Below, in pieces: positions 1 to 12,088 of a stretch of DNA of 64,000 nucleotides (the stretch's first letter is position 1; every line of letters begins with the position of its first letter). The notes under the pieces were generated by a model that saw only the letters and a program-made list of their open reading frames with translations, did not search any database and was not told where the DNA came from. Origin of the DNA: Melampsora larici-populina 98AG31 (lineage: Eukaryota > Basidiomycota > Pucciniomycetes > Pucciniales > Melampsoraceae); assembly GCF_000204055.1 (NCBI RefSeq), contig NW_006768838.1, positions 218,185 to 282,184 of the forward strand, read 5' to 3'. Position numbers and translations under genes: made by a program.

Positions 1-2121
1 TCATTCACTACCGCACCAGTCCTTCGGATAGCTGACCCCTACCAACCTTTCATCCTAGAGTGCGATTGCTCAGATTTGGCCCTAGGAGCAGTACTGTCGC
101 AGAAGGCTGAAGACGGCGAAGTTCATCCGGTAGCATACCTATCACGATCACTCATACCAGCAGAGCGCAATTACGAAATCTTTGATAAGGAGCTATTAGC
201 CTTGGTAGCATCATTCAAAGAGTGGCGCCAATATTTGGAAGGGAACCCCCATAGACTTGATGTAATAGTATATACTGATCATAAAAACCTGGAAAGTTTC
301 ATGACGACCAAGCAACTGACACGTAGACAAGCTAGGTGGGCAGAAACACTTGGGTGTTTTGACTTTGTAATCAAATTCAGGCCGGGAAGGAGCGCAACTC
401 AACCGGACGCACTGTCTCGAAGACCGGACTTGGCGCCATCATCAGAAGAAAAACTGACTGTCGGACAACTCTTACGACCTAGCAACATCACAGAGGATAC
501 CTTTGCAGAATTAGACGCGTTCGACGCCCAATTTGCAAACGAGGAGGAAGTGGAACACGTGAAAGCTAATGAATGGTTCCAATGTGATATTGCAGGCACC
601 AAAACTGATCCAGAGAACAACCTTTTACCATCGGACACGGAACTAGTACAAAAGATAAGAGAGCTTAATGTCAAGGACGAAAAAATTCAAGAAATCATGA
701 ATGCATTAATAAACCCGATATCATCCAAAATCAAGGAGGCTCTGAACGTGTACTCAGTGGCAGACGGTATCCTTTATCAGGACGGTAGGGTGGTGGTTCC
801 GGAAAACGACAAAATCAGAGCAGAAATACTGAAAACTTATCACGACAGTAAACTGGCAGGCCACCCAGGAAGAGCTAAAACCCTTAGCCTCGTCAAACGC
901 AATTACACCTGGACAGGACAAAAAGCATTCGTAAACAGATATGTGGAGGGGTGTATTTCATGTCAAAGAGTGAAACCAATGCTAATGAAACCTTTCGGAT
1001 CGCTAGAGCCATTACCAATCCCTGCAGGACCCTGGACAGACATTAGTTACGATCTCATCACGGGATTACCAACGTCGAACGGGAAGAATAGTATCTTAAC
1101 AGTCATCGACCGATTAACCAAAATGGCGCATTTCCTACCATGTAACGACACTGATGGAGCGGAACAGCTAGCGGATCTAATGATGAAAGAAGTATGGAAG
1201 ATACACGGAACGCCAAAGACCATAGTATCGGATAGAGGTTTGATATTCATCTCTAAGATCACATCTCAATTAAACGAAAGACTTGGCATCAAATTACAAC
1301 CGTCAACAGCGTTTCACCCCCGATCAGATGGTCAATCAGAAATCGCCAATAAGGTAGTGGAACAATATCTGCGGCACTTTGTATCATATCATCAAGATGA
1401 TTGGGAACCATTATTGGCCCCGGCGGAGTTTGCGTATAACAACAACACTCACACATCAACAGGAGTATCCCCATTTAAAGCTAACTACGGGTACGATTTA
1501 ACTCTAGGACCAATCCCATCCGAGGACCAGTGCGTGCCGGCAGTTGAGGAACGATTACAACGCTTAGCAGAGGTACAACTTGAACTACAATCATGTATAG
1601 AAGGCGCTCAAGAAGCAATGAAACATCAATTCAATAAGGGAATACGAGATACACCGGCGTGGAAAGTAGGAGAGAAAGTTTGGCTCCACAGCAGAAACAT
1701 ATCGACGACAAGGCCAAGCCCCAAGTTGGACCATAGGTGGCTAGGACCCTTTAGTATAGTCAAAAGAGTTTCCCCTTCTACGTACCAATTAAAGTTACCA
1801 TTGACAATGAAAGGAGTTCACCCCGTGTTTCACGTTTCAGTATTACGAAAAATGGAACCCGATACAATCAAGTCAAGACAAATAGACGAGTTGCCACCAA
1901 TTGAAATTAAAGGAGAAGAAGAGTGGGAGGTCGAAGCAATACTGGACAGCAGAAAAAGATACAAGACACTGGAGTACCTTGTAAGCTGGAAAGGATACGG
2001 TAAAGAACATGACTTGTGGGAACCATATTCAAATCTAACCAACGCAAAAGAAATGGTAAGAGATTTTGATAAGAGATTTCCAATGGCGGCTACAAAATAC
2101 AAAAGGTCAAGGAGAAAGTGA
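1..2121 (+). CDS. Ty3/gypsy retrotransposon Pol, 3' part (RNase H, integrase, chromodomain)
   Basis: The frame is open from base 1, so the protein begins upstream of the window (gag, protease and reverse transcriptase are missing). Codons are numbered from base 1. RNase H covers about codons 19-138, with acidic residues in LECDCSD, DKELLAL and VYTDHKN. The integrase zinc finger is H281, H288, C318, C321. The integrase core has D351 (YDLITGLP), D411 (SDRGLIF) and E447 (DGQSEI), giving the D(35)E spacing of retroviral-type integrases. A chromodomain closes the protein (WEVEAILDSR, YLVSWKGYGKEHDLWEP; about codons 642-680), typical of chromoviruses, where it is thought to direct insertion to marked chromatin. 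The part seen has no stop or frameshift. The stop is at 2119-2121, 93 bp before the LTR. Confidence 0.95.
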   Translation, partial: SFTTAPVLRIADPYQPFILECDCSDLALGAVLSQKAEDGEVHPVAYLSRSLIPAERNYEIFDKELLALVASFKEWRQYLEGNPHRLDVIVYTDHKNLESFMTTKQLTRRQARWAETLGCFDFVIKFRPGRSATQPDALSRRPDLAPSSEEKLTVGQLLRPSNITEDTFAELDAFDAQFANEEEVEHVKANEWFQCDIAGTKTDPENNLLPSDTELVQKIRELNVKDEKIQEIMNALINPISSKIKEALNVYSVADGILYQDGRVVVPENDKIRAEILKTYHDSKLAGHPGRAKTLSLVKRNYTWTGQKAFVNRYVEGCISCQRVKPMLMKPFGSLEPLPIPAGPWTDISYDLITGLPTSNGKNSILTVIDRLTKMAHFLPCNDTDGAEQLADLMMKEVWKIHGTPKTIVSDRGLIFISKITSQLNERLGIKLQPSTAFHPRSDGQSEIANKVVEQYLRHFVSYHQDDWEPLLAPAEFAYNNNTHTSTGVSPFKANYGYDLTLGPIPSEDQCVPAVEERLQRLAEVQLELQSCIEGAQEAMKHQFNKGIRDTPAWKVGEKVWLHSRNISTTRPSPKLDHRWLGPFSIVKRVSPSTYQLKLPLTMKGVHPVFHVSVLRKMEPDTIKSRQIDELPPIEIKGEEEWEVEAILDSRKRYKTLEYLVSWKGYGKEHDLWEPYSNLTNAKEMVRDFDKRFPMAATKYKRSRRK

Positions 2122-2198
2122 GCGGGTCAAGCTTTTTCCCACTGGGTTTTTTAATGCTGACCCAGGGATGTATGCAGGGCTGCAAGAGGAGTCTGGGC

Positions 2199-2214
2199 AT
2201 AAAGAGGGGGATAG
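2199..2214 (+). other. Polypurine tract of the Ty3/gypsy element
   Basis: A purine-rich run (ataaagagggggatag) lies immediately before the LTR. This is the expected position and composition of the plus-strand primer of an LTR retrotransposon. Confidence 0.7.
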
Positions 2215-2389
2215 TGTAATAACCACATGAGGTGTTAGTAGCATTATGCTAATAGCGTGTATGAGCGGACTCTATAGTTTTCACTCCTCTCCGTTGTACT
2301 TGATCCTCACACTGCAATCTAGTTAATAGTACCAATAGGCCTTCATCCTCTATCTCATCACATCCACCGTGTTAGTCCGGGTCATAACA
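2215..2389 (+). repeat. 3' LTR of the Ty3/gypsy element (175 bp)
   Basis: It begins TGTAATAACC and ends GGTCATAACA. The ends form an imperfect inverted repeat (8 of 10 bases) with the usual TG...CA borders, and the LTR directly follows the polypurine tract. It is short for an LTR but within the range of Ty3-type elements. The 5' LTR and first target duplication are outside the window; the right flank starts catcg. Confidence 0.75.
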
Positions 2390-4958
2390 CATCGAGAGAA
2401 ACCACCCTCGGTATAAGGATGTTTTCTCTACATTCACCCGTTACCCGATATCTACCTGTATCTTGGAAACAGACGGAACCGTCGTGCCTTTGGGTTCCGT
2501 CCACCATCCACTCTCTCTCAGTTGATATCTCTCGAGGAAGATTATTTAAATTCATATTATGTTTCTCACTTTTATTGTTTTAGTTTATTTCTATTTATGT
2601 GTGTTGTAATGCTTGTTACATGGTCACCTATTTCATCACAATGCACAAGGCTCATATCAAACTCTTGGTCGGTTTGTCCTATGCAAACCTAAAGAGTTCA
2701 TCTATGAATACTCTAGGTTTCTTGGGGGGGGCCCTCAGCCCTCATGAGGGACCGAGGGAGGTAGGACACCGGTCAGAGTAGATGGATGAATTGCTATGAG
2801 AACAAAGAGAAGTTTACTTTACAAATCAATTTCATTGATTCTCCTTTGAATGTTGTAGCTTGTCAAGTTGAGATCGAAAAGTCAATCCAAGATTCCCAGG
2901 CTTGAATAAACCGTTTCCGAGCAAAATCTCCGACCACAATTGTGGGATTTGGCTTTGGCGTACCGTTCCTCATCTAAGAAATATTTGTCTTTATAACAAT
3001 CTATCATTATGGGTCTGATCCTAGGTTGAATCATTTGGGTAAAGAGCAATCCATTCTATGATGACAGAGTTGAGTAATTGAGATTAGCAAGGAAATTAAT
3101 AAGCAGATCCTATCATGATGTATGCAACCGCTTACTTTTGTAATTGTGTAAACCATGCATATAAAAAACTCCTGCCATCGTCCACTCATACCCGTCAGTT
3201 TGGCGATGATAGCATTGATTGCTTTCAAATCGGACATCTCGTTATCAATAGCAGCAGCAATTAGATTTGAGGTACCAGACATTGCGCTCAGGGACGGCTG
3301 TAGATTATAAGTGCGTTGAACATTTCCCGCAAAAGATCGCAATCAACTTTGAAGTCTAATAGCCCAGTTGATTGAGGATGTTACATGTGAATTTGTTGGA
3401 GTAGAAACATTGAGGTTGGATATGATTGATCTTGCTAGAGGGTGGTGAATTGTAGTACCAGTAGTAAGAAGTTGATTGAGTTCTGGAAATGGGTAATTGG
3501 TAATCTTGTTCTGTACTAAACAGTTGATCAACAAATGTAATATATTTCCCAAATCCAACTCTGGCTAAGATTCCATTCGATAAGAAGTATCAATTTGGTT
3601 TTAGCTGATGGGCTTGCACTTGAAGTTTGTGAATGACAAACACGACTGTGATTGAATGAAAGAAAGTCAGTTCTTTATCAGACTTGTTTGTTGTTATATA
3701 TCCAGGAAGAATAACACCGACTTTTGTTGGGTTGAGGAAAAGAGTGCTGATCGCACCTGATGCAAAGTTGGCCATGGCAATTTAACCAAACTTTAGAATT
3801 ATCAACGACTCCTTTCAAGTAAAAGTAAACTGATTTTTCATTCAAATCTATTTCAATTTTTGTCATGTTAGTCACTTGCTTCTTGAATACCAAAATTGGA
3901 TAGGATATTGACCTACTCCACGACCATGACCATGGAGTTTAGTTGATAAATTTGCTCATAGACTTATAGTTGTTATCCAATCATCAATCCAAAAATTGAG
4001 ATCAAGTAGAACTTGTGAACTTGAATAAAGCAATTGATAGAAGCAGTACCAAGTCTGATTTGTGGATATATACTTCAAGATAGCTTTAGAGGTATCTTGA
4101 AAAAATGAGATCCAACTTAGATATGTGGCCACTACTTTCCATCTGGTGATGACAAAATGTTTGAATGAAGATGAATGGAAGTTGAAGTTAGCCAAAGTGA
4201 GATACAATGCAACAAGTGAAGCAATTATCAACTCACAGAATCAAAACTCTTCACAGGAGCAAAGGGCTCAATCTTGTATTCAATTCTGGAAAATTAGGTT
4301 TCTCATCTTGAACTCCCTTTTTGAAATGTTTGTATTTTATTGGAAATTGTGATTGTTTTGGAAGGTTTGGGCTGGAGTGAAACCACACAACGGGTATATA
4401 TTGGATTTGTAAATAGTGAGTGCAAACTGACTCAAGTCCTAAAATCAACTTGCTGAGTAAAATGGTGGATTGGTGGACTCTGTAGAGTGTAAGCAAACTA
4501 AATTGAGGGTGACAATCGGTTTTATTACTTTGATGTTTCAAGTTGGTTCATGTTGCTTTAATGTTTCTCTTGTGATGACCATTCTGAGTGACTTCATCAT
4601 GAGAATGATTTGAAGATACAATGTTTGGATCAGATTGTTATCTATGACCGGTTGAAATGAGCAACTGCTTGAGAATTGATAAAGAAGGTAAAGGGTCAAT
4701 ATCGAAGTAAGTTCCTGATCATAGTCGATGATTGTAGTTGAAGTTGAAGTGGGTTGAAGGATTGGATTGAATTGAGATGAAATGTTCAGGTGCTTTGACC
4801 AATAGATGATGAGGTGAACGCGTCAGCCAGGGATTTTACTCAAATGACGTGTAAACCTCCAACCTGAAAGTACTGATTGGGAGTTTTGTCCAGTTTTGCC
4901 GGCGAACATGGTTTGCCTTTAACTTATATGATTTAACTTATATGATATGTCTGCCCTG
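2390..4958. other. Intergenic stretch, no gene recognised
   Basis: AT-rich sequence. Several minus-strand open frames of 60-100 codons lie between 3031 and 4541 and could be exon pieces of an unknown or decayed gene, but I recognise no domain and could not join them. There is a perfect 9-bp hairpin (GACGGAACC 2472-2480, GGTTCCGTC 2493-2501) and a looser inverted repeat, 2697-2714 against 2775-2791, around a GC-rich centre containing the palindrome CCCTCATGAGGG. Confidence 0.5.
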
Positions 4959-4961
4959 TAA

Positions 4962-6847
4962 GAGCATCCGCACTCGTGCGGTAAATCGGGTGCGGTAAGG
5001 TTAAATTTAACGCAACCGCGGGGTCTTTTCCACACCGGTGGAAAATTAGCCCCGCGGTAGTTAACTTTTGATCAATTTGCGTTAGCAAATCGGTAAATTT
5101 ACCGATTGGCTAACGCATGCATTAACACACATCGCGACTAGCTGACAGCAACTTCGACTCCAAAAACGAGACTCAACCCGACCTCCAACACCAAAGTCAA
5201 CCCACACCTCCTTTTCACCTTCCACATTCACCTTCCACACACGATGAAATCCAAGCCTCACAGTCACATGAACTAAATCAAGAACAATCAATGCTGATTC
5301 ATGTTGTTTCAATCTTCAATTTTTGGTGTTTTTTAATTAAAATAGCTCGATCAGATATCTTCAACTTGACTTCATACCAATCAGATGAATATGTAGAATG
5401 TCAACATTCATATAGCATGTACAGTTCAAATGAAAGACAATCAACATTCAAAGACTAATCATGGGGGACTTTCAAGATCAAGTGATACAAATCATTAAGA
5501 AAAGTTTGGATTTGTTCAGATCGTTCAGATCGTCGATTTTTCTTTTTTAACTTTGAATCTTTAATATTTTCACAAGATCATAATTGCATGTATTCAGACT
5601 CATTAAAGGCTTGATCAATGTAGTCAAGCGTTTGGTTTTTGAACTTGAATTGATCAATTGAGTTGCTGAACAAAGTCATGTTGACTTTGTCCTTTTAAAT
5701 CAAAATTGCTGATCAGGTAGATGAACAAGTATTCACTACACAAAATATAATATTTTCTGGGCAGAAAATTAAATTATTGATACACAAAAATATTGAGAGG
5801 CCAGGAGAAGGGCAAAAAATAAATAAAAATATGCATCTTGTTCCCTGCGGTGAGAGCTTCACTCTCCATATTTTTCCATATTTTTACAGTCCGTATTGAT
5901 AAGTGTACTAACAATAAACCTTCATAATCATCCAATTACAACCTGTAACAAGCACTGAAATTTGGCTCATTAGTGTTTAGAGAAACTTTTGATTTCTGAA
6001 AACACCTATAACTTTGTCAAATCTGCCTCAAAACACTCGATTTTAAGTGCATTAGAAAGCTGAACTCTTCCTCTCAAACTTTCATAAGGTCAAGAACTAT
6101 GTAGCTAGTATAACAATCATTCTATGGATCTGTATGTACAAATGTACAAAAAAGATTATATCTTTTTTAGCAGACCAGCATGCTGTGTGGTCCTATTATG
6201 AACTATTTGGAGGACAATTCCAGCTTACCAATGCACCCAAAATCGAGCGTTTTGGACCGGAATTGAAAAAGTTATGAGTATTTTCAGAAATCAAAAGTTT
6301 CTCTAAACACTAATGAGCCAAATCTCAGTGCTTGTTACAGGTTGTAATTGGATGATTGTGAAGGTTTATTGTTAGTACACTTATCAATACGGACTGTAAA
6401 AATATGGAAAAATATGGAGAGTGAAGCTCTCACCGCAGGGAACAAGATGCATATTTTTATTTATTTTTTGCCCTTCTCCTGGCCTCTCAATATTTTTGTG
6501 TATCAATAATTTAATTTTCTGCCCAGAAAATATTATCTTTCTTGTAGTGATTGGATCTATGTAGATGGAGAATGTGAAAGCAACTTCAGTCCTCCAAAGA
6601 AGCGGACAGTGGCTCTATCATATTAACACTTGTGATGAAAGCAGGTGATTAGTACTTGAAAAATCAAAATGTTACCTTACTGCATGACCCGTGTGGAGCA
6701 CATGCATTATCTGTAAAGTTGTAACAGTTACAGCACTGCTAATGCAAACGAGTGGGGAATTTAGTCGAGTTAAGTAATTTTTTACTTAAAGTAGGGTTTG
6801 TTACCGTGCGTGATCAAGTTAACAACCGCAAACCAGTGCGGATGCTC
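4962..6847. mobile_element. Non-autonomous DNA transposon, PIF/Harbinger-like ends, TAA duplication
   Basis: The two ends share a perfect 13-bp terminal inverted repeat, GAGCATCCGCACT (4962-4974 and the reverse complement at 6835-6847). TAA stands on both sides (4959-4961 and 6848-6850). A 3-bp TWA-type target site is characteristic of PIF/Harbinger elements, so that assignment is inferred from the ends alone. No transposase-like reading frame is present. The left 160 bp is rich in foldback structure: a stem pairing 5015-5023 with 5050-5058, and a 20-bp perfect palindrome at 5088-5107. The element is interrupted by a second transposon at 5734-6549, so it was about 1.07 kb before that insertion. 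Confidence 0.7.
5734..6549. mobile_element. CACTA-type foldback MITE (816 bp) nested in the 4962-6847 element
   Basis: The left end reads CACTACACAAAA and the right end, reverse complemented, CACTACAAGAAA. Both match the CACTACA termini of the CACTA/EnSpm superfamily. The target duplication ATT is at 5731-5733 and 6550-6552. The inverted repeats are very long, roughly 340-350 bp per arm (about 5734-6086 against 6209-6549), so the element is nearly one large imperfect palindrome around a centre of some 120 bp. No coding capacity is seen; it would need a transposase supplied in trans. Confidence 0.85.
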
Positions 6848-7147
6848 TAAGGGGGTGGTCCGCACTGTACAGCCTGTATTCACAACGTAGAGTGACTTGA
6901 AATCCAAAAAGGGCATTGTTGTAAAGATTTTCATCTCATTTTCCCGGCCACATCACCCAGGATATATAAGATATGAGCATACCAGGATGTGTACAACATC
7001 GTGCTGAAGAAAGTTGCCTGCAAGGAAAATTGGTGTTTATCAGCGAGGAAACCAGGAAAAGTCAAAAAACGGCTTAAGAGGACTTAATCCTTGGAGTCTC
7101 CGTGCCAAGATTTCACAATTAGTCCCAAGCCCCTCTGCGAGGCGCGC

Positions 7148-7172
7148 GGACGTGGCCGCGCAGAGAGGGCTT
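7148..7172 (+). repeat. 25-bp GC-rich direct repeat, copy 1
   Basis: Identical over 25 bases to 7966-7990; the core is cgtggccgcgcagagagg. In this copy the preceding bases (from about 7126) form an imperfect inverted partner, so the whole is a hairpin-like block in otherwise AT-rich DNA. Confidence 0.7.
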
Positions 7173-7965
7173 GTTCAAGCTAATGGGGTTTCCAATCTTG
7201 ACTCTGGAACTCTCTGGAACCAACACCATCAATCATCAATCTCACCACCAGAATCACCCTCCCTCACCATCCACACCCATCATATTCTGACCATCCATGT
7301 CCATCAATTCAAAATGGTTTTCTTAAATTAAGTGAAGAGTGTAAGTGCTGATCTTGGACTTCTTCATTCTTCATTTTTTTTTCGGATATTCCAGAGTAGA
7401 TTCAATTGACAAATCAAGTTTTTCCTATCATTGTCTTTACTAATACTGGTCTCTATAAATTCATCATTAAATCCTCAACAGTTGAGACCAATTGTTATTT
7501 TTAGATATCACTGATCTTCTCACTTTTCACTTTCTCAATTTCTCTCTTTGGATATCTCTTTGGGTTCAATCCATGTTCTTCTTTGTGCAACAAATCGGTT
7601 GATTGTCATTTCACATCCAAGTTCTTTGTTTGGTTTGCCAAGCCTCAGATTGTTTCCATATCAAAGCTTAAGAAACAAAATCACATTTGGAGACCTGTTT
7701 TGATTTTTCAAATCCCAGTGACAGTACTTCTAGATTATGAAGATGGGTCATATGTGTGTGCGTCCTTGGGATATCCTGATTGGTGCTGACCTCATTCTGA
7801 ATGAGGACCCAGGATCTGTTGAATTGTATTGGATAAAGAGGTCCATAGACCAACTTGAGTTAATTCATGCTCTCCTCCAGAGCACGTTGGAATTTGACTT
7901 TAACTTGACTGGAAGCTTTGACAAGAGCCACATGAAGACCTCTCTACAACTCTTACTTGTGTTTA

Positions 7966-7990
7966 GGACGTGGCCGCGCAGAGAGGGCTT
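7966..7990 (+). repeat. 25-bp GC-rich direct repeat, copy 2
   Basis: Second identical copy of the segment at 7148-7172, 818 bp downstream. Here the inverted partner seen beside copy 1 is absent. Confidence 0.7.
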
Positions 7991-8364
7991 TCCAAATGTG
8001 ACACTTTTTGGTCAGAGAAATTTGAGTTCTACCAAACCGGAAGTATGAACACAGTTTCATTTTCTTTTGCCCAACTCAGCAGACCCTTCTTGAAATCGGT
8101 TAAAAGTTCTCGGAACATTCAAGTTCCAGACCCTTTGAAGAGAGGTCGAAGAATGTACAATGTCTGTATCAAGGCTAAGAAATTAAAATGGCAATATTAG
8201 GAATGCGTTTAACGAAGATGTCTGTACTTCATGTGGGCCTAAGTAGACATTCCGCGCCTACCTGCGACCATCAACTGAGGATGATGATGCACAACTTTGA
8301 TTGACGAATACCCAAAATCATAGCTTCTGTTCGATTCATCTCACCTTCGTTGCATTCAATTGAG

Positions 8365-10069
8365 ATGACCAACTCAAGACAAGAAAATGAACGAGTGGCT
8401 CAAACTGAAAACTCATATGGAAATGAGGAAGATTTACTCGGCCGCTTACCAAACGAGGTCCTTCTCAATATCATAGGACACCTTCTCAAAACTCATCACT
8501 GGGCCGAATCTCAAAAGAATCTACAGAAGAAGTCAGAACAGACGATAACTGTTTCATCAGGGCCGAAGAGCGCTGTACGGATCTATAAACACAATCCTAA
8601 ATCGCCAATCTTGACGAGCTTTCAAACCTTTTCCGTGCTCAATCGTAGGACTTATTCTCTATGTCGCCCCATCATATGGCAGGTGGGTGGTTGTTGTCTC
8701 ATTGACGCTTCTGAGATACAAACCTAAAATGGACTGATGATTATATCGTATAACTTTTTACACCTCTACCTTTGTTGCTACATCGAACTAGTATCTTGAA
8801 TTTCCTTCCACACCAGGTGGTCCGATGTCCTTCTGGATGGATGAAATCTTACCGAAACACGGATGTTATGTCAAAGAAGTACATGTGAAGTTACGATATG
8901 AATGGCTGCAAGAAAAACCACGGCTCGTTTGTCCCGAGGAAGCCGCCATAGGCGCAAACCAATCACCACAATCTTCGCATGTAAACACCACAAAATTTAT
9001 CGAAGAGGACAATGACTTTTGGGATGTTGATGCCATCCATTCTGACAATCTAGCTATCAGTGCTCAAGACCATCATCGATCACTTGGTCTCTCTCCTGAA
9101 AATCTCGCCCGAGTGCTTTCTCATTGTGAGAAGCTTACCACGCTCCATCTCAAATGTCCGCATCTACCAACGATGTTTACTAGTCAAGAACAAGGTTATC
9201 ACCTGAGTGATAAACTCATCTCACTGTTCTCTGGAATCAGCCATCTTCGACATCTCCGAATATCCAGTCCTACGTTTTCAGTACTCGGATCGGAATGCGT
9301 ATCCAACACCGTTACACATCTCCCACTACTCGAATCGCTCGAGTTGGAAAATGTAGGGGATGAAGAGGGGGGAGACCATGGCGAGCTCGCTACCTGTCTT
9401 TACAATCTGAAAAACCTCAGACGTCTTGTCCTGGACGACGTTGATACTCTAAGCAGCTCTTGGGGCAATCGGCCAGGTCCTCCTCGTCTAGAAAATCTCA
9501 CGATCCTCAATTGTATCGACGTTGGATTAGGGAAAATGCCCTGCTTCATAAATTCTTGGGCGCCTCTCCTCACCCATCTCAAACTCAGATTTGCCTACAA
9601 TATGGATTTCGAATCAGAAGAGGATTGTCTGGCTTTCAAACCTGAGGATAATCAATTTTTACTTCCGGCTTTGACACATTTGACAATCTGGCCAAGTGCT
9701 GGTTGTCAGTATATTCACTGTTTTTCGGGTTGCAAAGCTCTTCGTCACATCATGTTCAATTACTTTATCGGATATGATTCAGCTCCAGACAAAAAGTCAA
9801 ATTACATGTTAGAGGAGGGATCATTCGAAGGACTGTTACAATTTTCAAACTTCATCACCCGAAATCACTTCCCCAAATTAAAAGTGATACATTTACCAGT
9901 AGAAGAAGAAAGCCTTCCACTTGATGCAGCTGTGGTTTCTATATTGATTCCGTTGGACGAATACTGCAAGTCGATTGGTATACAGTTGAAGATTTTTTTT
10001 GATCGCGTGAGCCATTCGACTTTCTCCAGTCGAGATTATCAACCAGTTCCTTTACAAAAATTGAATTGA
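8365..10069 (+). CDS. F-box/leucine-rich-repeat protein (2 exons)
   Basis: Best model joins 8365-8686 to 8817-10069 (524 codons, phase closes). An alternative donor four bases upstream would break the frame. The N-terminal third holds an F-box, expected to bind Skp1 in an SCF ubiquitin ligase: GRLPNEVLLNIIGHLL near residues 31-46 and SFQTFSVLNRRTYSLCRPIIW near residues 88-105, separated by an unusual 35-40 residue insert. The C-terminal part has irregular leucine-rich repeats (LTTLHLKC, LRHLRIS, LESLELENV, LRRLVLDDV, LENLTILNC, LTHLKLR, LTHLTIW) that would form the substrate-binding surface. The target is unknown. Proteins of this type are common in rust genomes. No break is seen. Confidence 0.75.
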
Positions 10070-11709
10070 AGAAGGTGTTACTCGTTGGCGAGTAAATATG
10101 TCGTAGCCTTTGCGATACTTTTCCCCGAACTTGCTTGAAAGTGTTGAACATGGCCTCAACCCCATTTTTGTCTCCAACTCTTATGATTGGGTAATACTTG
10201 GTTGTTTGCTTATCACCATATCCATATTGTACTCAGCCTTGCGCTCAACTAATATCATTCAGATGATACTGAGCTGCAGCATCCCATGTATTCGTCTCTT
10301 AGCAATTGCGCCTTGTAACATATCTGCCTCAACCTCTTCAACTTGAGCAATGAGCCAGAATAGTTTTTTTTACATAGTGGTCTCTTATTATGCGTCATCC
10401 ATTAGACAATAATCATTCTTGTAACTGCATAACATAGGTTTGGAGAGCAAGCGCATATTATATGGATAGGAAGAGCATCGATCTCCGATAGCCTTGTCGA
10501 AATTGCAATCATCTTCATATCTCCTGTTATTTCCCCCAAAACCATAGGATGCAATATCATATCAAAAAGAAACCCGCCGCATCTCCATCATCCAGCATCT
10601 TGGTGGTTGGTCTGATTAAACCTACTCTATTTCTCCTCTATCATTTCTTCAACAAGTCTACCTGGTAAAGTCAACCTCCAGTGACATAACCTCTGATAGT
10701 GTCACTGAGGTGTTTCTGCATGTACCAATTTATTATCTGCACAAGGTTTGGTGTAGAGAATGGTGACCGTCACTCTTTGACTTGATACAAGCAATAGAAT
10801 CAATAGAAATACAAGAAAGATCACAGTCCCCAGATAGCCATCAACCAATTCCTCGTGTATCATCGTTTTTTCGTATCCGTGATTAGGGTGTCCTGACTCC
10901 TGATCCATTATGATTTTGTAAGGTATCAGTTGATGATCGAATTTCCGAACATGAAGGTTGAGTGGGAGATTAACGTACTGGGCATTTCACGACTTCAACC
11001 ACCATGAGGTTAGCCACCAGTGTATATGATTGCCTCTATAATCGCCTTCAAGTACCCAATGAGTTTTCCTAGATCTGAATATTCCTTGAAAGGCATGAAG
11101 GACCTGGATCATTCTATAAATGAATTATAAAATCGTCTATCAAATGGATTCTACATCTTCTTGAGCAGGAATCAAGTTAGATCGAGTTATCAATTAGTTT
11201 AGAGCAGACGTCGTCGGGTCTCCTAAATATCTGCAAGTTATACCTTGAATTTCGAATCATTCTTTACATTTTTACATTATGGGTCTGTTAAGATCATTGT
11301 TGTGACCTTGAATTCGTTCACCACGCCCGTACCGCTGGCTGCGTCATGGCTTCGTTCAGCGTTAGGGGCAGGTGGAGAGGCGCCCACTCGTTTGGTGTAG
11401 CATGACTCGTCCTCGTTGAGGGCAAGGGTTGCCGTCCAATGTCCAAGCGACGTAGCATTTACTTCGTCTCCTTCACTGATTCAAGGAAAGTCTTCATCAT
11501 ATGGTAGAACCTCTCAACACTGGACAGCTATGTAATTTCCTGAAGACATTTCATTGCGCCTGCATCACCTAAATTTTCACAAGAAACAGTTTCCTGGTTG
11601 GATCGCGGGACACACTCAATGGTATGCTACTTTAGGATCCGACGCGTCACGTCCAGTCGCGTCCAACTCGGTCTCCGCGATGTCTTTTCACGGGGGGTTT
11701 ACCGGCAGA
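10070..11709. other. Intergenic stretch between the F-box gene and the Plavaka element
   Basis: No recognised gene. A 68-codon minus-strand frame at 10702-10908 contains one clear hydrophobic helix (GTVIFLVFLLILLLVS) but has no other support. A GC-richer patch at about 11320-11470 has no recognisable coding content. Confidence 0.4.
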
Positions 11710-11849
11710 GCTACACCACGGGAGGGGTTTTTGTCAGAAATTGGCCTGACGCCGTCTGAGATCGGTCAGGTCAAAATTCGGCCTCAAGACCGACTCGCAG
11801 GCCATTTATATGCGGGCTGCAGTCGAGCTTGAGCCCAGCGAGCAATCTG

Positions 11850-11970
11850 ATATGCACAGGCGGCCTGCAGGCCGCGTATCGACGGCCTGCAGGCGGGCAT
11901 CATGTTTCAGGCTTAATCCGGCCGGAATTTCGCCTGCAAGCGGCCAAGAGACTGCCAGCAGACGGCCACC
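11850..11970. repeat. Left subterminal repeats of the Plavaka element
   Basis: GC-rich block with the motif GGCCTGCAGGC twice, once inside the 16-bp palindrome GCGGCCTGCAGGCCGC (11860-11875), plus cgcctgcaagcggcc and cagcagacggcc. CACTA elements carry such subterminal motifs as transposase binding sites; that role is inferred here. Confidence 0.6.
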
Positions 11971-12088
11971 ACAGACATCGGCGATTTGACTTCAATCCCA
12001 AATTTGACTTCAAACCCAAATTCACATCATTCCAACCACACTTCACCACAACCACCTTATCAACTGTGCAGCGTGCTCAATCTAAATC

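Larger units (their letters stand above)
6851..8364. other. Intergenic stretch upstream of the F-box gene
   Basis: No gene is recognised. Open frames at 7014-7331 (105 codons) and 7737-8048 (103 codons) carry no domain I can name. They share an identical 25-bp GC-rich segment, which makes repeat-derived sequence more likely than two real genes. Confidence 0.4.
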
